Positions 1 through 8,694 of a stretch of 64,000 bases of DNA are shown here, piece after piece (positions within the stretch are counted from its first letter, which is position 1; each line of letters opens with the position of its first letter). A program made the translations under genes and the position numbers. The stretch is from DASUPK01 sp963743575. Its GTDB lineage: Bacteria > Actinomycetota > Thermoleophilia > Solirubrobacterales > 70-9. The stretch spans positions 62,001-126,000 of the forward strand of contig CAVUQC010000007.1 of assembly GCA_963743575.1 (NCBI GenBank). Direction: 5' to 3'. The notes beneath the pieces were generated by a model. That model ran no database searches. It saw only the letters and a program-made list of their open reading frames with translations, and was not told the origin of the DNA.

Positions 1-1
1 G

Positions 2-601
2 CGCGGTCATGCCGTGGTGGCGCCCGACCTGCCGTTGCAGGATGTCGAGGCAGGATTCGACGCACGCACCCAGCCAGCGCTGAAGGCGGTCAATGGAGTC
101 GATGGTCCGCTGGTCATCGTCGGCCACTCTCAGGGGACCGCCTACTCGTCGCTTGTGGCAGCCGCCAAACCTGACGCGATGCTCGTTCACCTCTGTCCGA
201 GGCTGGGCGGGTTCGAGCCCCCGCCGGGCGGCCCGAACCCATTCCGCCCTGGAATTCCCTTTCCAGAGATCGGCGTGGACGGCACCAGCGTCTGGGACGA
301 GGAAGTGGCGATGGAGGTGCTGTACGGGCGGGTGCCGCTGCCGAGGGCGGCCATCATGGCGGGGCGGCTGCGGCCCATGGCCATGCCGCAGGACGAGTAT
401 CCGCTCCCTACTCACCCCCAGAACTCCACCGTGCTCATCTACGCTGCGGAGGACGAGCTCTTCGAGCCGAACTGGGCGCGATTCATGGCTCGTGCGTTGC
501 TCGGCGTCGAGCCAATCGAGATCCCAAGCGGTCACTTCCCGATGGTCGAAGACCCGGATGCCCTCGCCGAGCTCCTCGATCGCGTTACGTCACGGGCCTA
601 G
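2..601 (+). CDS. alpha/beta hydrolase, 5'-truncated by window edge
   Basis: The protein has the nucleophile elbow GHSQG, an acidic residue in AAEDELF and a late SGHFPMVEDPD histidine segment, which together form a Ser-Asp-His triad of the alpha/beta hydrolase fold. The open frame runs off the left edge. The residues RGHAVVAPDLP before the first usable GTG (position 14) match the usual strand before the elbow, so the true start lies outside the window. The substrate cannot be told; short esterase-like hydrolases of this kind are common. Its TAG stop overlaps the stop of the convergent minus-strand remnant by two bases. Confidence 0.85.
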   Translation, partial: RGHAVVAPDLPLQDVEAGFDARTQPALKAVNGVDGPLVIVGHSQGTAYSSLVAAAKPDAMLVHLCPRLGGFEPPPGGPNPFRPGIPFPEIGVDGTSVWDEEVAMEVLYGRVPLPRAAIMAGRLRPMAMPQDEYPLPTHPQNSTVLIYAAEDELFEPNWARFMARALLGVEPIEIPSGHFPMVEDPDALAELLDRVTSRA

Positions 602-1248
602 TGGTGCTTCTTCTTCTTGCACTTCTTCTTCTTGGCTGACGCGGCTGAGCGCTTGTGCTTCTTTTTGCATCCTTTCTTCGCCGGCGTCGTTCCCCCCGAT
701 GTCGGGGCCGGACAGCCATTCACCGGTCCCGAGACACCTGGGCACTGATCCTGGGTCTCGTCCCCGAAGCCGTCGCTGTCGAGGTCCGGCTCCAGCCGAG
801 CGGAGACGTTGACGCGCTCATTGCCCAGCCCCGCACCTGCGAGCGGGAAAGACCCGGGCGGCTCATCGGTCGTTCCCTGATCCACGAGATCGGAGCTCAA
901 CTGGTTGTTGATCACACAGGCCGGAGCCCCATCCAGGCTCATCAGGCCCAATAGGTCGTTGACGTGGACGGGCATGCGCGCCGCAAACGTCGCGGTCGTC
1001 GCTGTCGCCGGCACCGGCACGCTTTGGCTCCTTGCCACCACGAGCCAATTGAACCCGGGCGGGCGAAAAACCTTGAACTCGACGTCGCCCGTCGCAAACC
1101 CGTTGCCGGCGATCGTCCAGCTCGTGATCACCCCTCCGCCGGCGGGCAGCGCGTAGTTGGGGGCGGCGCCCGTAGCGGCCTGAATGTCAATGAACGGCGT
1201 TCCGTTGCACTCACCGGTGTCGGCGCACGGTATCCGTCTGCCCCACCG
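598..1248 (-). pseudogene. remnant of a secreted protein with Lys/Cys-rich C-terminal tail
   Basis: The frame encodes a beta-rich extracellular-type protein with a calcium-binding thrombospondin-3-like stretch (DLDSDGFGDETQDQC) and a tail containing GCKKKHKR and KKCKKKKHH. The readable frame starts after a TGA at 1249-1251 and has no ATG, GTG or TTG before a GTG at 1131, yet clearly protein-like sequence (CADTGECNGTPFIDIQ) precedes that GTG. Similar sequence continues in another frame (ASVTVGQTDTV, about 1228-1263), suggesting a one-base frameshift near 1227. No signal peptide is found before the upstream gene ends at 1279. I read it as a decayed gene; a sequencing error is the alternative. 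Confidence 0.55.
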
Positions 1249-1278
1249 TCACCGACGCCCAACCGTTTGCTTTCGATG

Positions 1279-2310
1279 CTAGGAGCCCGGGCCGCGGCCG
1301 AACATCGTGGATCGGTCGAGTCCGCCAGCCGCGGGCAGGCCGTAGAGGTCACCGTCCCGAGCGAGCCAGAGTGGCCCATCAAAGCGCTTGCGGGCGTCAC
1401 CGAGGAACGGGCCCTCGAGTGACTTCAGCGGCAGGGGCGGGACTATGTGGGTCAGTGCGAGTGCCCCGACACGGGCCTCCCGAGCGGCGTCGGCCGCCTG
1501 GGCCGGGCTTGCATGGTAGTCGGGGATGTCGGCGAAGATCTTGGCTCGTGCGGTCAGTCCGGAGGCGCGGGCGGCATCCTCGACGAGCTTGGTCAGCTCC
1601 GGCGAGAGGGCGTCGTGGACGAGCAGGTCGGCACCCGCGGCCGCCTGGACGAGGATCGGCGAATAGCTGGTGTCGCCGCTGATCACGAGGCTGCGGCCCT
1701 CGTAGTCGAAGCGGAAGCCCACAGCCGGCTCGGCCGGGAAATGATCGACCCGGAACGCCGTGATCTTCAGGCCGCCGTCGTCGAGCACGACCGTCGAGTC
1801 CGCTCCATCCGGGAAGTCGAAGGTCTCCGCGCTCATCCCAGCGGCGGCGGAGGGCGCAATCTCCTCGCCGTGGTGCGCGGTGCGGTAGCCGTTGTCGAGC
1901 GCGTATGCCTCGTTGTAGCCGGCCACGACGCGCTCGACCCCGGGTGGCCCGATGACCCGCATCCTGTCGGTAGAGCCCGGTGCGACCCAGCGCTGGATCG
2001 CGAGGCTGCCCAGGCCGCCGATGTGATCGGAGTGGAAGTGGGTCAGCAGCACGGCCTCGATCCCGCCGGGATCGATCCCCATGCGGTTGAGCGTCTCGGA
2101 TGCCCGCTCTCCGGCGTCGACGATGAACACGCGTCGCCCGGCGATCACCGCCACGCAGGGGTTGCCCCTCTTCTGGTCAGGGAGCGGCGACCCGGATCCG
2201 CAGATGGCGACATGGAGGCCATCCGGCATCTCGGCCACCGGATCCGCGCTCATCCGTCGCGGCAGCGACCGCTTGGTCATCCCCACCGCGAGGCGCCCGC
2301 GGATGCTCAC
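1279..2310 (-). CDS. metallo-beta-lactamase fold hydrolase, RNase Z-like
   Basis: The 343-residue protein carries the zinc signature THFHSDHIGG near residue 90, a downstream SGDTSYS acidic ligand region and a late LTHIVPP histidine, as in RNase Z/ElaC-like MBL enzymes. Its substrate is unknown; homologues are often called ribonuclease Z or MBL hydrolases. The GTG start overlaps the acpS stop (GTGA), so the two are probably translationally coupled. Starts at internal ATGs (residues 11 and 20) are possible because the conserved domain begins near LHVAICGSGSPLPD. Confidence 0.85.
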   Translation of the reverse strand: MSIRGRLAVGMTKRSLPRRMSADPVAEMPDGLHVAICGSGSPLPDQKRGNPCVAVIAGRRVFIVDAGERASETLNRMGIDPGGIEAVLLTHFHSDHIGGLGSLAIQRWVAPGSTDRMRVIGPPGVERVVAGYNEAYALDNGYRTAHHGEEIAPSAAAGMSAETFDFPDGADSTVVLDDGGLKITAFRVDHFPAEPAVGFRFDYEGRSLVISGDTSYSPILVQAAAGADLLVHDALSPELTKLVEDAARASGLTARAKIFADIPDYHASPAQAADAAREARVGALALTHIVPPLPLKSLEGPFLGDARKRFDGPLWLARDGDLYGLPAAGGLDRSTMFGRGPGS

Positions 2311-2651
2311 GCGGCGATCGCGATCGCGGCGGCTGAATCCCCCGAGTGGGTCAGTGAGATCGCGATCTCGCCGTCCCCCGCGACCTCGGCCGCACGGCCG
2401 TGCAGCTGGACCCGCGGCGGCTCACCCGCGATGACCTCGATCTCGCGCAGCGGCACGCCTTGACCGAGCGCCTTGATCACGGCCTCCTTGGCCGCGAATC
2501 GAGCCGCAAGGTGACGGCCCGGCCTGGCTCGAGCTCGCGCGTACGCCAGCTCGCCCTCCGTGAAGAGGCGATCCGCGAGCCGCGGACGGCGCTCGAGCGC
2601 GCGCTCCAGCCGGTCGATCTCGATCAGGTCGATGCCGACGGCGGGCGCCAA
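2307..2651 (-). CDS. acpS: holo-[acyl-carrier-protein] synthase
   Basis: AcpS transfers 4'-phosphopantetheine from CoA to the serine of acyl carrier protein, activating fatty acid synthesis in the cytoplasm. The 114-residue length, the N-terminal GIDLIEIDRLERAL with its Mg-binding Asp, the FAAKEAVIKALG motif and the C-terminal ISLTHSGDSAAAIAIA are typical of the family. It lies 7 bp downstream of the lipoprotein gene's stop and overlaps the MBL gene start by 4 bp, suggesting one operon. Confidence 0.93.
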   Translation of the reverse strand: MAPAVGIDLIEIDRLERALERRPRLADRLFTEGELAYARARARPGRHLAARFAAKEAVIKALGQGVPLREIEVIAGEPPRVQLHGRAAEVAGDGEIAISLTHSGDSAAAIAIAA

Positions 2652-2658
2652 GGGAGGC

Positions 2659-4182
2659 CTACTTCAGGCCGAGGACTGCCTTGAACTCGGCCTTGTCGCC
2701 ACTCGCGCCGGAGCCGGTGACGACGTAGTTGAGCGCGTTCAGATACGGCTTGGCCTGCTGGTACTGGGGATCGGACTTCGCACCCGAGGACTCCGCCAGC
2801 GCGAAGATCGACTGCAGGTTGAGGAAGAGGTCGGTGCCGAGCGAGGAGACCTGGCCCTTCGCCGCGGAGAAGGTCGGTGAGTCCGAGAGCGTCTGGGTCG
2901 GCGCCAGGCTGGCCTGGGCGGAGCCGGCGCCGTAGCCGATCACCAGCTTGTCGCCCTCCTCGGCGATCTCGATCGGCTGGGAGAGGCTCGGATCCGACAT
3001 CTGGAAGCCCGTGCCGCCGCCGGAGAGCTGCAGCGGCTTGATCTGCCCACCGATCTGCAGCAGCCCCTGGAGCTGGCTCAGGAGGCGCCCGGTCAGTTGG
3101 GTGTCCTTGGACTGGATGACCAGGGCGCCCGCCAGCGTGGACTGGGTGGTCCCCTGGACGTAGAGGACGGCGTCGCCGAGGGAAGCCGTGAGCTGCTCGA
3201 GCGATGACCCGGTGGTCTGCTCGATCTGCTGCTGAATGGAGGCGAAGTTTGGCAGCTGTTCCTTGAGCTGCTGGATGCTGTGGTTCAGGTTGTCGCCCAG
3301 GTTCCCGATGCCGAGGGCGAGCCAGGACTGGCCCGGCACGTTGCCGATCAGCGAGCTCTCCGGCGTGTCGACGCCGTTGCTGCCACCCGTCGCCTCGAGT
3401 TGGACGGAGTCGGCGGAGGCCGTCACGGCGCCCGCCACCGGCTCGTCGAGGTTGTCGCCGGCGCTCTTCTCGATTGCGGCCTTGCTGGCCGCGTCGAACT
3501 GGGTGCCGAGTGCGTCGATGAAGGTCTTGGGAACGGTGTAGACGGTGCCCAGCCGGTTGTCCGGGAGGTTGCCGATCGCGTCCTTGAAGTCGCTGTCGTC
3601 GCCGAGCGAGTCGCCCTTGTCCGCCTGGATCGCGGCATTGACGCCGGTCGGGTTCCCCACCAGCAGGAAGTCGCCCACGGTGGCGTACGCAGTGTTCCCG
3701 TCCTGAGCCGTCTGGACCGAGACGCCGTCGACGGGCTTCGGCGCGCCGCTGGTGCCGTTGGCCTTCTGCGCGAAGGCGAGAGCCGCGCTCGGATTCGTGG
3801 TCTCGATGACCGACGCCCCCTGCGAGTTGTTTCCGAGTGTCGTGAAGAAGACGCCAGCCTTCTCTCCCAGCCAGGGGGCGATGTCCGTCTGGTAGTTCAC
3901 CGGCTGCCCCGTTGCCGTCTTCTGCTTGTTGATCTGCTCGATGATCTTGGAGGCGGGATCCGAGGTGCCGAGGATCTTCGTGAGCGCAGCGTTTGCATCA
4001 GACTGGGCCGAGCCCGTGGGCTTGACCGTCGCGTCGAGGTAGATCGGCGTGTTGGCCGGGACCGCGGCCGCGGGGCCGACGTCGACGCTGCCACCGCCAC
4101 CTCCGCCACCGCAGCCGGCGAGGAGCGCAGCCGGGGCGGCCACGCAGGCAAGCAGAAGCGCGGTGAATCGGCGGGAACTCAA
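2659..4182 (-). CDS. secreted lipoprotein, DUF3352-like
   Basis: A TTG start gives an N-terminal signal peptide with lipobox LLAGC followed by a Gly-rich linker, so the protein should be anchored outside the membrane. The 507-residue body is Ser/Gly/Gln-rich with repeated hydrophobic strands (LGEKAGVFFTT, LGDAVLYVQG, EGDKLVIGYG) resembling actinobacterial DUF3352 proteins, whose function is unknown. A TAGGAT box ends 10 nt before the TTG, favouring this start and an almost leaderless mRNA. No enzyme motif is visible. Confidence 0.8.
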   Translation of the reverse strand: MSSRRFTALLLACVAAPAALLAGCGGGGGGGSVDVGPAAAVPANTPIYLDATVKPTGSAQSDANAALTKILGTSDPASKIIEQINKQKTATGQPVNYQTDIAPWLGEKAGVFFTTLGNNSQGASVIETTNPSAALAFAQKANGTSGAPKPVDGVSVQTAQDGNTAYATVGDFLLVGNPTGVNAAIQADKGDSLGDDSDFKDAIGNLPDNRLGTVYTVPKTFIDALGTQFDAASKAAIEKSAGDNLDEPVAGAVTASADSVQLEATGGSNGVDTPESSLIGNVPGQSWLALGIGNLGDNLNHSIQQLKEQLPNFASIQQQIEQTTGSSLEQLTASLGDAVLYVQGTTQSTLAGALVIQSKDTQLTGRLLSQLQGLLQIGGQIKPLQLSGGGTGFQMSDPSLSQPIEIAEEGDKLVIGYGAGSAQASLAPTQTLSDSPTFSAAKGQVSSLGTDLFLNLQSIFALAESSGAKSDPQYQQAKPYLNALNYVVTGSGASGDKAEFKAVLGLK

Positions 4183-4192
4183 GAGGCGCGGA

Positions 4193-4198
4193 ATCCTA
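4193..4198 (-). promoter_or_regulatory. -10 box (TAGGAT) of lipoprotein gene
   Basis: TAGGAT on the minus strand fits the actinobacterial TANNNT -10 and ends 10 nt before the TTG start at 4182, so the predicted transcript has almost no 5' UTR. No clear -35 is seen. Confidence 0.45.
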
Positions 4199-4216
4199 GC
4201 GCGGGGGATGGACGGG

Positions 4217-6085
4217 CTACTCGACGGTGACCGTCTTGGCCAGGTTGCGGGGCTGATCCACGTTGAGGCCGATCTCTCGCGCGATGTAGTAGGCGAGCAG
4301 CTGCAGGGGCACGATCGCGACGATCGGCTGCACGATCCAGTCGGTGCGCGGGACGAAGATCGTCTGGTCGGCGGATTCCTCGACGCCCTTCGAGCCCTCG
4401 GTGGCGACGGCGATCACGTCGGCGCCGCGAGCGCGCACCTCCTCCATGTTGGAGAGCATCTTCTCCACCACCGGGCTGTCCGTGGCGACGGCGACCACCG
4501 GGGTGGACTCGTCGAGCAGGGCGATCGGGCCGTGCTTCATCTCCCCCGCGGCGTAGGCATCCGCCGGGATGTAGGAGATCTCCTTCAGCTTCAGGGCACC
4601 CTCGAGGCAGACGGAGAGCCCGATGTGCCTCCCGATGTACATGAAGAAGCGCTGGTGGGCCTCGGAGCGGGCGATCTCCTTGACCTGCTCGTCGCAGGAG
4701 ACGATCGTCTCCTGGATCTTGTGGGGCAGCGACTTGAGCTCGGCGACCAGCTCCCGCAGGCGCTCCGGCTCAATCGTGCCGCGCAACTCGGCGAGGCGCA
4801 GGCCGAGCAGGTACATGGCTGCGACCTGGCTGACGAAGGTCTTGGTGGCGGCGACGCTGATCTCTATGCCGGAACGGGTGAAGAGCACCGCGTCCGCATC
4901 GCGCGTCGCCTGGCTGCCCATCACGTTGGTGACGGCGAGCACCTTCGAGCCGCCATCACGCGCCAGCCGCATCGCGGCGAGGGTGTCTGCGGTCTCGCCG
5001 GACTGCGTGATCCCGATGACGAGGTCGTTGGGCCGGTGGACCGGATCGCGGTAGCGGTATTCGGAGGCGATGTCCATCTCGACCGGCACCCGCGCCCACT
5101 GCTCGATCGCGTAGCGGCCGACGAGGCCGGCGTGGTACGAGGTCCCGCACGCCACGATCACGATCCGCTCGATCCCCTTCAGGTAGTCATCGTCGAGGTC
5201 CACGTCGGAGAGGTCGACCCCGTCGATCCCCGGAAGCCGGTCGGTGATGGTCTCGGCGACGGCGTCCGGCTGCTCATGGATCTCCTTGAGCATGAACGTG
5301 TCGTAGCCGCCCTTCTCAGCGGCGTCCTCGTCCCAGGTGACCTCGAACGGCTCACGGCCCTCGACCGCGTTGCCCTCTGAATCCGTGACGGTCACGTCGC
5401 CCTCGTGGATGGTCACGATCTCGTCGTTCTTGATCCCGAGGGCTCGCCGGGTCTCGGCCAGGAAGGCCGGAATCGCAGAGGCCACGAAGTTCTCGTCCTC
5501 GCCGAGGCCGACGATCAGCGGGCACTCCTTCCGAGCCGCGACGAGGGTGTCCTCGTGGTCGTTGTGCATCGCGACAAAGGCGTAGTGGCCGCGCAGGTCG
5601 CCGAACGCCCTCCGAACGGCCTCGGTCAGGTCGCCGTCGTAGTGGCGCTCGATCAGGTGGGAGACGATCTCCGCATCGGTCTCCGAGGTGAACACGTGCC
5701 CCTCGGCCTTCAGCTCCTTGCGCAGCTCGGCGTGGTTCTCGACGATGCCGTTGAGGACGATGTGGATCTTGTCGTCGCAGTCGCCGTGCGGATGGGCGTT
5801 CTCCTCGGTGACGCGCCCGTGGGTGGCCCAGCGGGTGTGCCCCAGCCCGATCGTCCCGGGCTTGGCGGCGACCGCAACCGAGCCTCCGTCGCCGTTGGAG
5901 GATTGCTCCTCGACGGCCGCGCGCAGGTTCGCCAGGTTGCCGACAGCGCGCACGCTGTCGATCTCGCCGTCCGAGAGCACCGAGATGCCGGCGGAGTCAT
6001 AGCCTCGGTACTCCAGCTTCTCCAATCCGGCGATCAGCAGGTCCCGGCACGGTCGGTCACCTACGTATCCGACTATGCCGCACAT
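4217..6085 (-). CDS. glmS: glutamine--fructose-6-phosphate aminotransferase (isomerizing)
   Basis: GlmS makes glucosamine-6-phosphate from fructose-6-phosphate and glutamine, the first step to UDP-GlcNAc and peptidoglycan. The protein starts MCGIVGYVG, placing the catalytic Cys right after Met; the glutaminase domain (about 1-240) is followed by two SIS domains with CGTSYHAG, TQSGETADT and EGALKLKEISY. It ends in the family's LAKTVTVE. The 622 residues match the usual size. The upstream promoter predicts a 5' UTR of only about 6 nt, and no Shine-Dalgarno or glmS ribozyme is seen. Confidence 0.97.
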   Translation of the reverse strand: MCGIVGYVGDRPCRDLLIAGLEKLEYRGYDSAGISVLSDGEIDSVRAVGNLANLRAAVEEQSSNGDGGSVAVAAKPGTIGLGHTRWATHGRVTEENAHPHGDCDDKIHIVLNGIVENHAELRKELKAEGHVFTSETDAEIVSHLIERHYDGDLTEAVRRAFGDLRGHYAFVAMHNDHEDTLVAARKECPLIVGLGEDENFVASAIPAFLAETRRALGIKNDEIVTIHEGDVTVTDSEGNAVEGREPFEVTWDEDAAEKGGYDTFMLKEIHEQPDAVAETITDRLPGIDGVDLSDVDLDDDYLKGIERIVIVACGTSYHAGLVGRYAIEQWARVPVEMDIASEYRYRDPVHRPNDLVIGITQSGETADTLAAMRLARDGGSKVLAVTNVMGSQATRDADAVLFTRSGIEISVAATKTFVSQVAAMYLLGLRLAELRGTIEPERLRELVAELKSLPHKIQETIVSCDEQVKEIARSEAHQRFFMYIGRHIGLSVCLEGALKLKEISYIPADAYAAGEMKHGPIALLDESTPVVAVATDSPVVEKMLSNMEEVRARGADVIAVATEGSKGVEESADQTIFVPRTDWIVQPIVAIVPLQLLAYYIAREIGLNVDQPRNLAKTVTVE

Positions 6086-6097
6086 AAGAAGACGTAC

Positions 6098-6125
6098 AGA
6101 GTAGAGGCAGACGGCCGGGCGTCAA
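6098..6125 (-). promoter_or_regulatory. sigma70-type promoter of glmS
   Basis: Minus strand TTGACG (6125-6120), a 16-bp spacer and TACTCT (6103-6098) form a near-consensus promoter. Transcription should start near 6091, about 6 nt before the glmS ATG, consistent with the missing ribosome binding site. It implies glmS can be expressed independently of glmM upstream. Confidence 0.6.
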
Positions 6126-6272
6126 CGATTTCGGCAACGAGGCTGGGCACTTCACCGGCGGCGTTTGTCGCCTTTGTTTCGCACGTCCGGAACAAACTCG
6201 ACAAGTAGCTGCCTTTCGCCCAAAGCGGCGGCCGTCACGGCCCACCTTCGCGGGGCGCCTTACTCGTCGTAT

Positions 6273-6289
6273 GGGCGACTAAGTCGCCC
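6273..6289. other. 17-bp palindrome between glmM and glmS
   Basis: GGGCGACT-A-AGTCGCCC is a near-perfect inverted repeat. As RNA it would form a 7-bp stem with a 3-nt loop, but no U-run follows on either strand, so it may be a protein-binding site or weak terminator. The remainder of 6126-6370 shows nothing recognisable. Confidence 0.3.
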
Positions 6290-6370
6290 CAGTCCGAGGG
6301 CAGGCGAGGACCGCCGCTTTCCATTGCGAAGCACCAGTCTCGAGCCAGCCACGGCGCTCAGTGGCAGCCG

Positions 6371-7684
6371 TCAGGTCAGGTCGCGCTTCACCAGCTCGAC
6401 CAGCCGTGCGCAGACCGACTCGCACTCCTCCTCGCTGGGCGCCTCGACCATCACCCGGACCAGGGGCTCGGTGCCCGACGGGCGGACGAGGACCCGACCG
6501 CGACCCTCGAGGTTGGCGTTCTCCTCGTCCACCGCTTGCCAGACCTCGGTGGCACCCTCGATCGCCCCCCGGTCTCTGACCCTGACGTTCTCGAGACGTT
6601 GGGGCAGGCGCTCGAACGGCTCGACGTCCTCGAGGCGGCGCTGTCCGAGCGCGCGGAGCGTCAGCAGCGAGGCCGCGATCCCGTCGCCGGTCGGAGTGAA
6701 GTCGGTCCAGACGATGTGGCCCGACTGCTCGCCGCCGAACCGCCAGTCGCGCTCGAGCAGTTGCTCGATGACGTGGCGATCGCCGACCTGCGTCTGGACG
6801 ACCTCGATCCCGGCCTTCTCCATGGTCGTCATGAATCCGTAGTTGGTCATCACCGTCACCGCCACCCCGCCCTCGAGCTCACCGCGCTTCTGGAGGTCCA
6901 GGGCGATCAGGGCCATCAGGTCGTCGCCGTCGTGCAGCCGGCCCTTGCCGTCGACTGCGGCGATGCGATCTCCGTCGCCGTCGTACGCGAAGCCGATGTC
7001 GGCGTCCGACGAACGGACAAGCTCGATCAGGGCCTCCGGATGCGTCGAGCCGCAGTCGGCGTTGATGTTGCGCCCGTCGGGCTCGATCCCTGTGAGGACC
7101 AGGTCGGCGCCGAGCGCCTGGAAGATCACGGGAGCCGCCCGGAAGGTGGCGCCGTTCGCGCAGTCGAGCGCCACCCGCATGCCGGAGAGGTCGAATGCGA
7201 ACGCCGCCCGGAGCTCTCTGATGTAGTCATCGAACGCGCCCTCCAGAGATCGCACCCCGCCGACGCGCTCCCCGGTCTCCTCGTTCATCAGGCCCTCGAT
7301 CTCGATCTCAGCGTCGTCATCGAGCTTGGTGCCGCGCGAGTTGAAGAACTTGATGCCGTTGTCGGCGAACGGGTTGTGGGAGGCGGAGACCACCGCCGCC
7401 AGGTCGAAGGTCAGGCGGCGTGCGAGCACGGACGCGGCGGGAGTCGGCAGGACGCCGCCCAGCATCGCGTCCCCTCCGCCCGCAGCAACCCCGGCCGCCA
7501 GGGCCTCCTCGAGCATCGGGCCGGACTCACGGGTGTCGCGGACGATCAGGACCTGTGGCCGTTCAGACGGATCCCGAAGTGCCGCGGCACGGCCGAGGCG
7601 CACGGCGAGGTCGGGGGTGAGCAACTCGCCCACCGGGCCGCGAACCCCATCGGTCCCGAAATATTTGCGCGAGGTCTGTGTCAT
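6371..7684 (-). CDS. glmM: phosphoglucosamine mutase
   Basis: GlmM converts glucosamine-6-phosphate to glucosamine-1-phosphate, directly after GlmS. The protein begins KYFGTDGVRG, has the phosphoserine loop VVSASHNPFADNG, the metal loop YDGDGDR, the sugar-binding GEQSGH and the C-terminal RPSGTEPLVRVMVEA. Its 437 residues are normal for the family. It lies between rpsI and glmS on the same strand; 286 bp with a separate promoter precede glmS. Confidence 0.97.
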   Translation of the reverse strand: MTQTSRKYFGTDGVRGPVGELLTPDLAVRLGRAAALRDPSERPQVLIVRDTRESGPMLEEALAAGVAAGGGDAMLGGVLPTPAASVLARRLTFDLAAVVSASHNPFADNGIKFFNSRGTKLDDDAEIEIEGLMNEETGERVGGVRSLEGAFDDYIRELRAAFAFDLSGMRVALDCANGATFRAAPVIFQALGADLVLTGIEPDGRNINADCGSTHPEALIELVRSSDADIGFAYDGDGDRIAAVDGKGRLHDGDDLMALIALDLQKRGELEGGVAVTVMTNYGFMTTMEKAGIEVVQTQVGDRHVIEQLLERDWRFGGEQSGHIVWTDFTPTGDGIAASLLTLRALGQRRLEDVEPFERLPQRLENVRVRDRGAIEGATEVWQAVDEENANLEGRGRVLVRPSGTEPLVRVMVEAPSEEECESVCARLVELVKRDLT

Positions 7685-7703
7685 CTACGGACGCCTTGAG
7701 ACG

Positions 7704-7733
7704 GCGAAAACCAAGCCTGCCAAGGACGCAGGC
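7704..7733 (-). terminator. terminator-like hairpin downstream of rpsI
   Basis: On the minus strand GCCTGC and GCAGGC pair around a 7-nt loop and are followed by TTGGTTTT. It sits between the rpsI stop (7819) and the glmM start (7684) and would separate the ribosomal operon from glmM. The stem is only 6 bp. Confidence 0.4.
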
Positions 7734-7818
7734 CATCCGGCGAAACGAGCTTAGTTGACACCTCAGTGAGCGAGACGGATGGCCCAGGACGCGGGCAGGC
7801 GCCGGGTTTGCAGCTGTC

Positions 7819-8694
7819 TCAGCGCTTCGAGAACTGAGGCTTCTTGCGGGCCTTCTTCAGTCCCGCCTTGCGACGCTCCTTGACCCGAGCGTCGCGGGTC
7901 AACATGCCCCGTCGCTTGAGCTCCGGGCGGAGAGCCGGGTCCACGTCGCAGAGCGCGCGAGCGATGCCGTGGCGAACTGCGGACGCCTGCCCGGAGATCC
8001 CGCCACCGTGCACGCGGACGCGCACGTCGACGTTGCCCTCGTAGCCGCTCTGGGCCAGGGGCTGCTTGGCGACGGACTGGAGGTACTCCCGCGGGAAGTA
8101 CTCCTCAAGAGTGCGCTTGTTGACCTGGATCGCGCCGTCACCCGCGCGGATGATCACCCGGGCGATCGAGGACTTGCGCTTGCCGGTCGCCGAGTAGCTG
8201 GCGTCACCGGAGAGCTTCGCGGGCTGGGCCGCGAGGGGAGCGGATTCGCCTTCCTCGCCGATCAGCTCGCGCTCGCGGCGGGCTCGCTCCTCCTCCTCAG
8301 CTTCCTGGCGGGCGCGCTCCTCGGCGTCCAGCTGGCGCTCCGGCTCGATCGCGATCGGGTCGAGCTCGGCACCGGGGACGACCTCCTCCTTCTTCTGCTT
8401 GCCCTCGGCCTTGGCGGGCTCAGCGGGAGCCTCCTCGGCCTGGGCGGGAGCCTCCTCGGCCTGGGCGGGAGCCTCCTCGGCTGGAGCTGCGGCCTCCTCG
8501 GCGGGGCTGTCGTCCTCGCCGGCAGCGTCCTCCGCGAGAGCCTCCTCGGCGGGAGGCGCCTCGGACTCGGTTTCGCCGCGCTCGGGACTGCCGCCTTCCG
8601 AGGGCGGGTGCTCCTCCGGAGCGGCCTGCTCGTCGGCCTGCTGCTCCCCGGGGGTGCTCTCCTCGGGAGGCTTCTGCTGCTCGTCGTCCTGCAT
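7819..8694 (-). CDS. rpsI: 30S ribosomal protein S9 with long acidic N-terminal extension
   Basis: The last 128 or so residues are ordinary S9: ATGKRKSSIARV, the GGGISGQASAVRHGIARAL block and the basic end KKARKKPQFSKR that reaches the P site. Ahead of this lie about 160 residues rich in Glu, Ala, Pro and Gln with three EEAPAxx heptads, then an Arg/Glu helical stretch. ATG 8694 overlaps the rplM stop (TGATG), the usual rplM-rpsI order and coupling, which supports this distant start. Nearly all S9 proteins lack such an extension; it is probably disordered. Confidence 0.92.
   Translation of the reverse strand: MQDDEQQKPPEESTPGEQQADEQAAPEEHPPSEGGSPERGETESEAPPAEEALAEDAAGEDDSPAEEAAAPAEEAPAQAEEAPAQAEEAPAEPAKAEGKQKKEEVVPGAELDPIAIEPERQLDAEERARQEAEEEERARRERELIGEEGESAPLAAQPAKLSGDASYSATGKRKSSIARVIIRAGDGAIQVNKRTLEEYFPREYLQSVAKQPLAQSGYEGNVDVRVRVHGGGISGQASAVRHGIARALCDVDPALRPELKRRGMLTRDARVKERRKAGLKKARKKPQFSKR
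8425..8487 (-). repeat. three 21-bp tandem repeats in rpsI extension
   Basis: Two identical 21-bp units and a third degenerate one encode EEAPAQA, EEAPAQA and EEAPAEP in the S9 extension. The length is a multiple of three, so copy-number change would keep the frame. Confidence 0.85.

Noticed and set aside
6086..6370. Possible glmS ribozyme
   Set aside because: The predicted 5' UTR is about 6 nt and no ribozyme core is seen; a palindrome and promoter explain the region.
8425..8487. CRISPR-like short repeats
   Set aside because: Repeats are contiguous 21-bp coding units without spacers.
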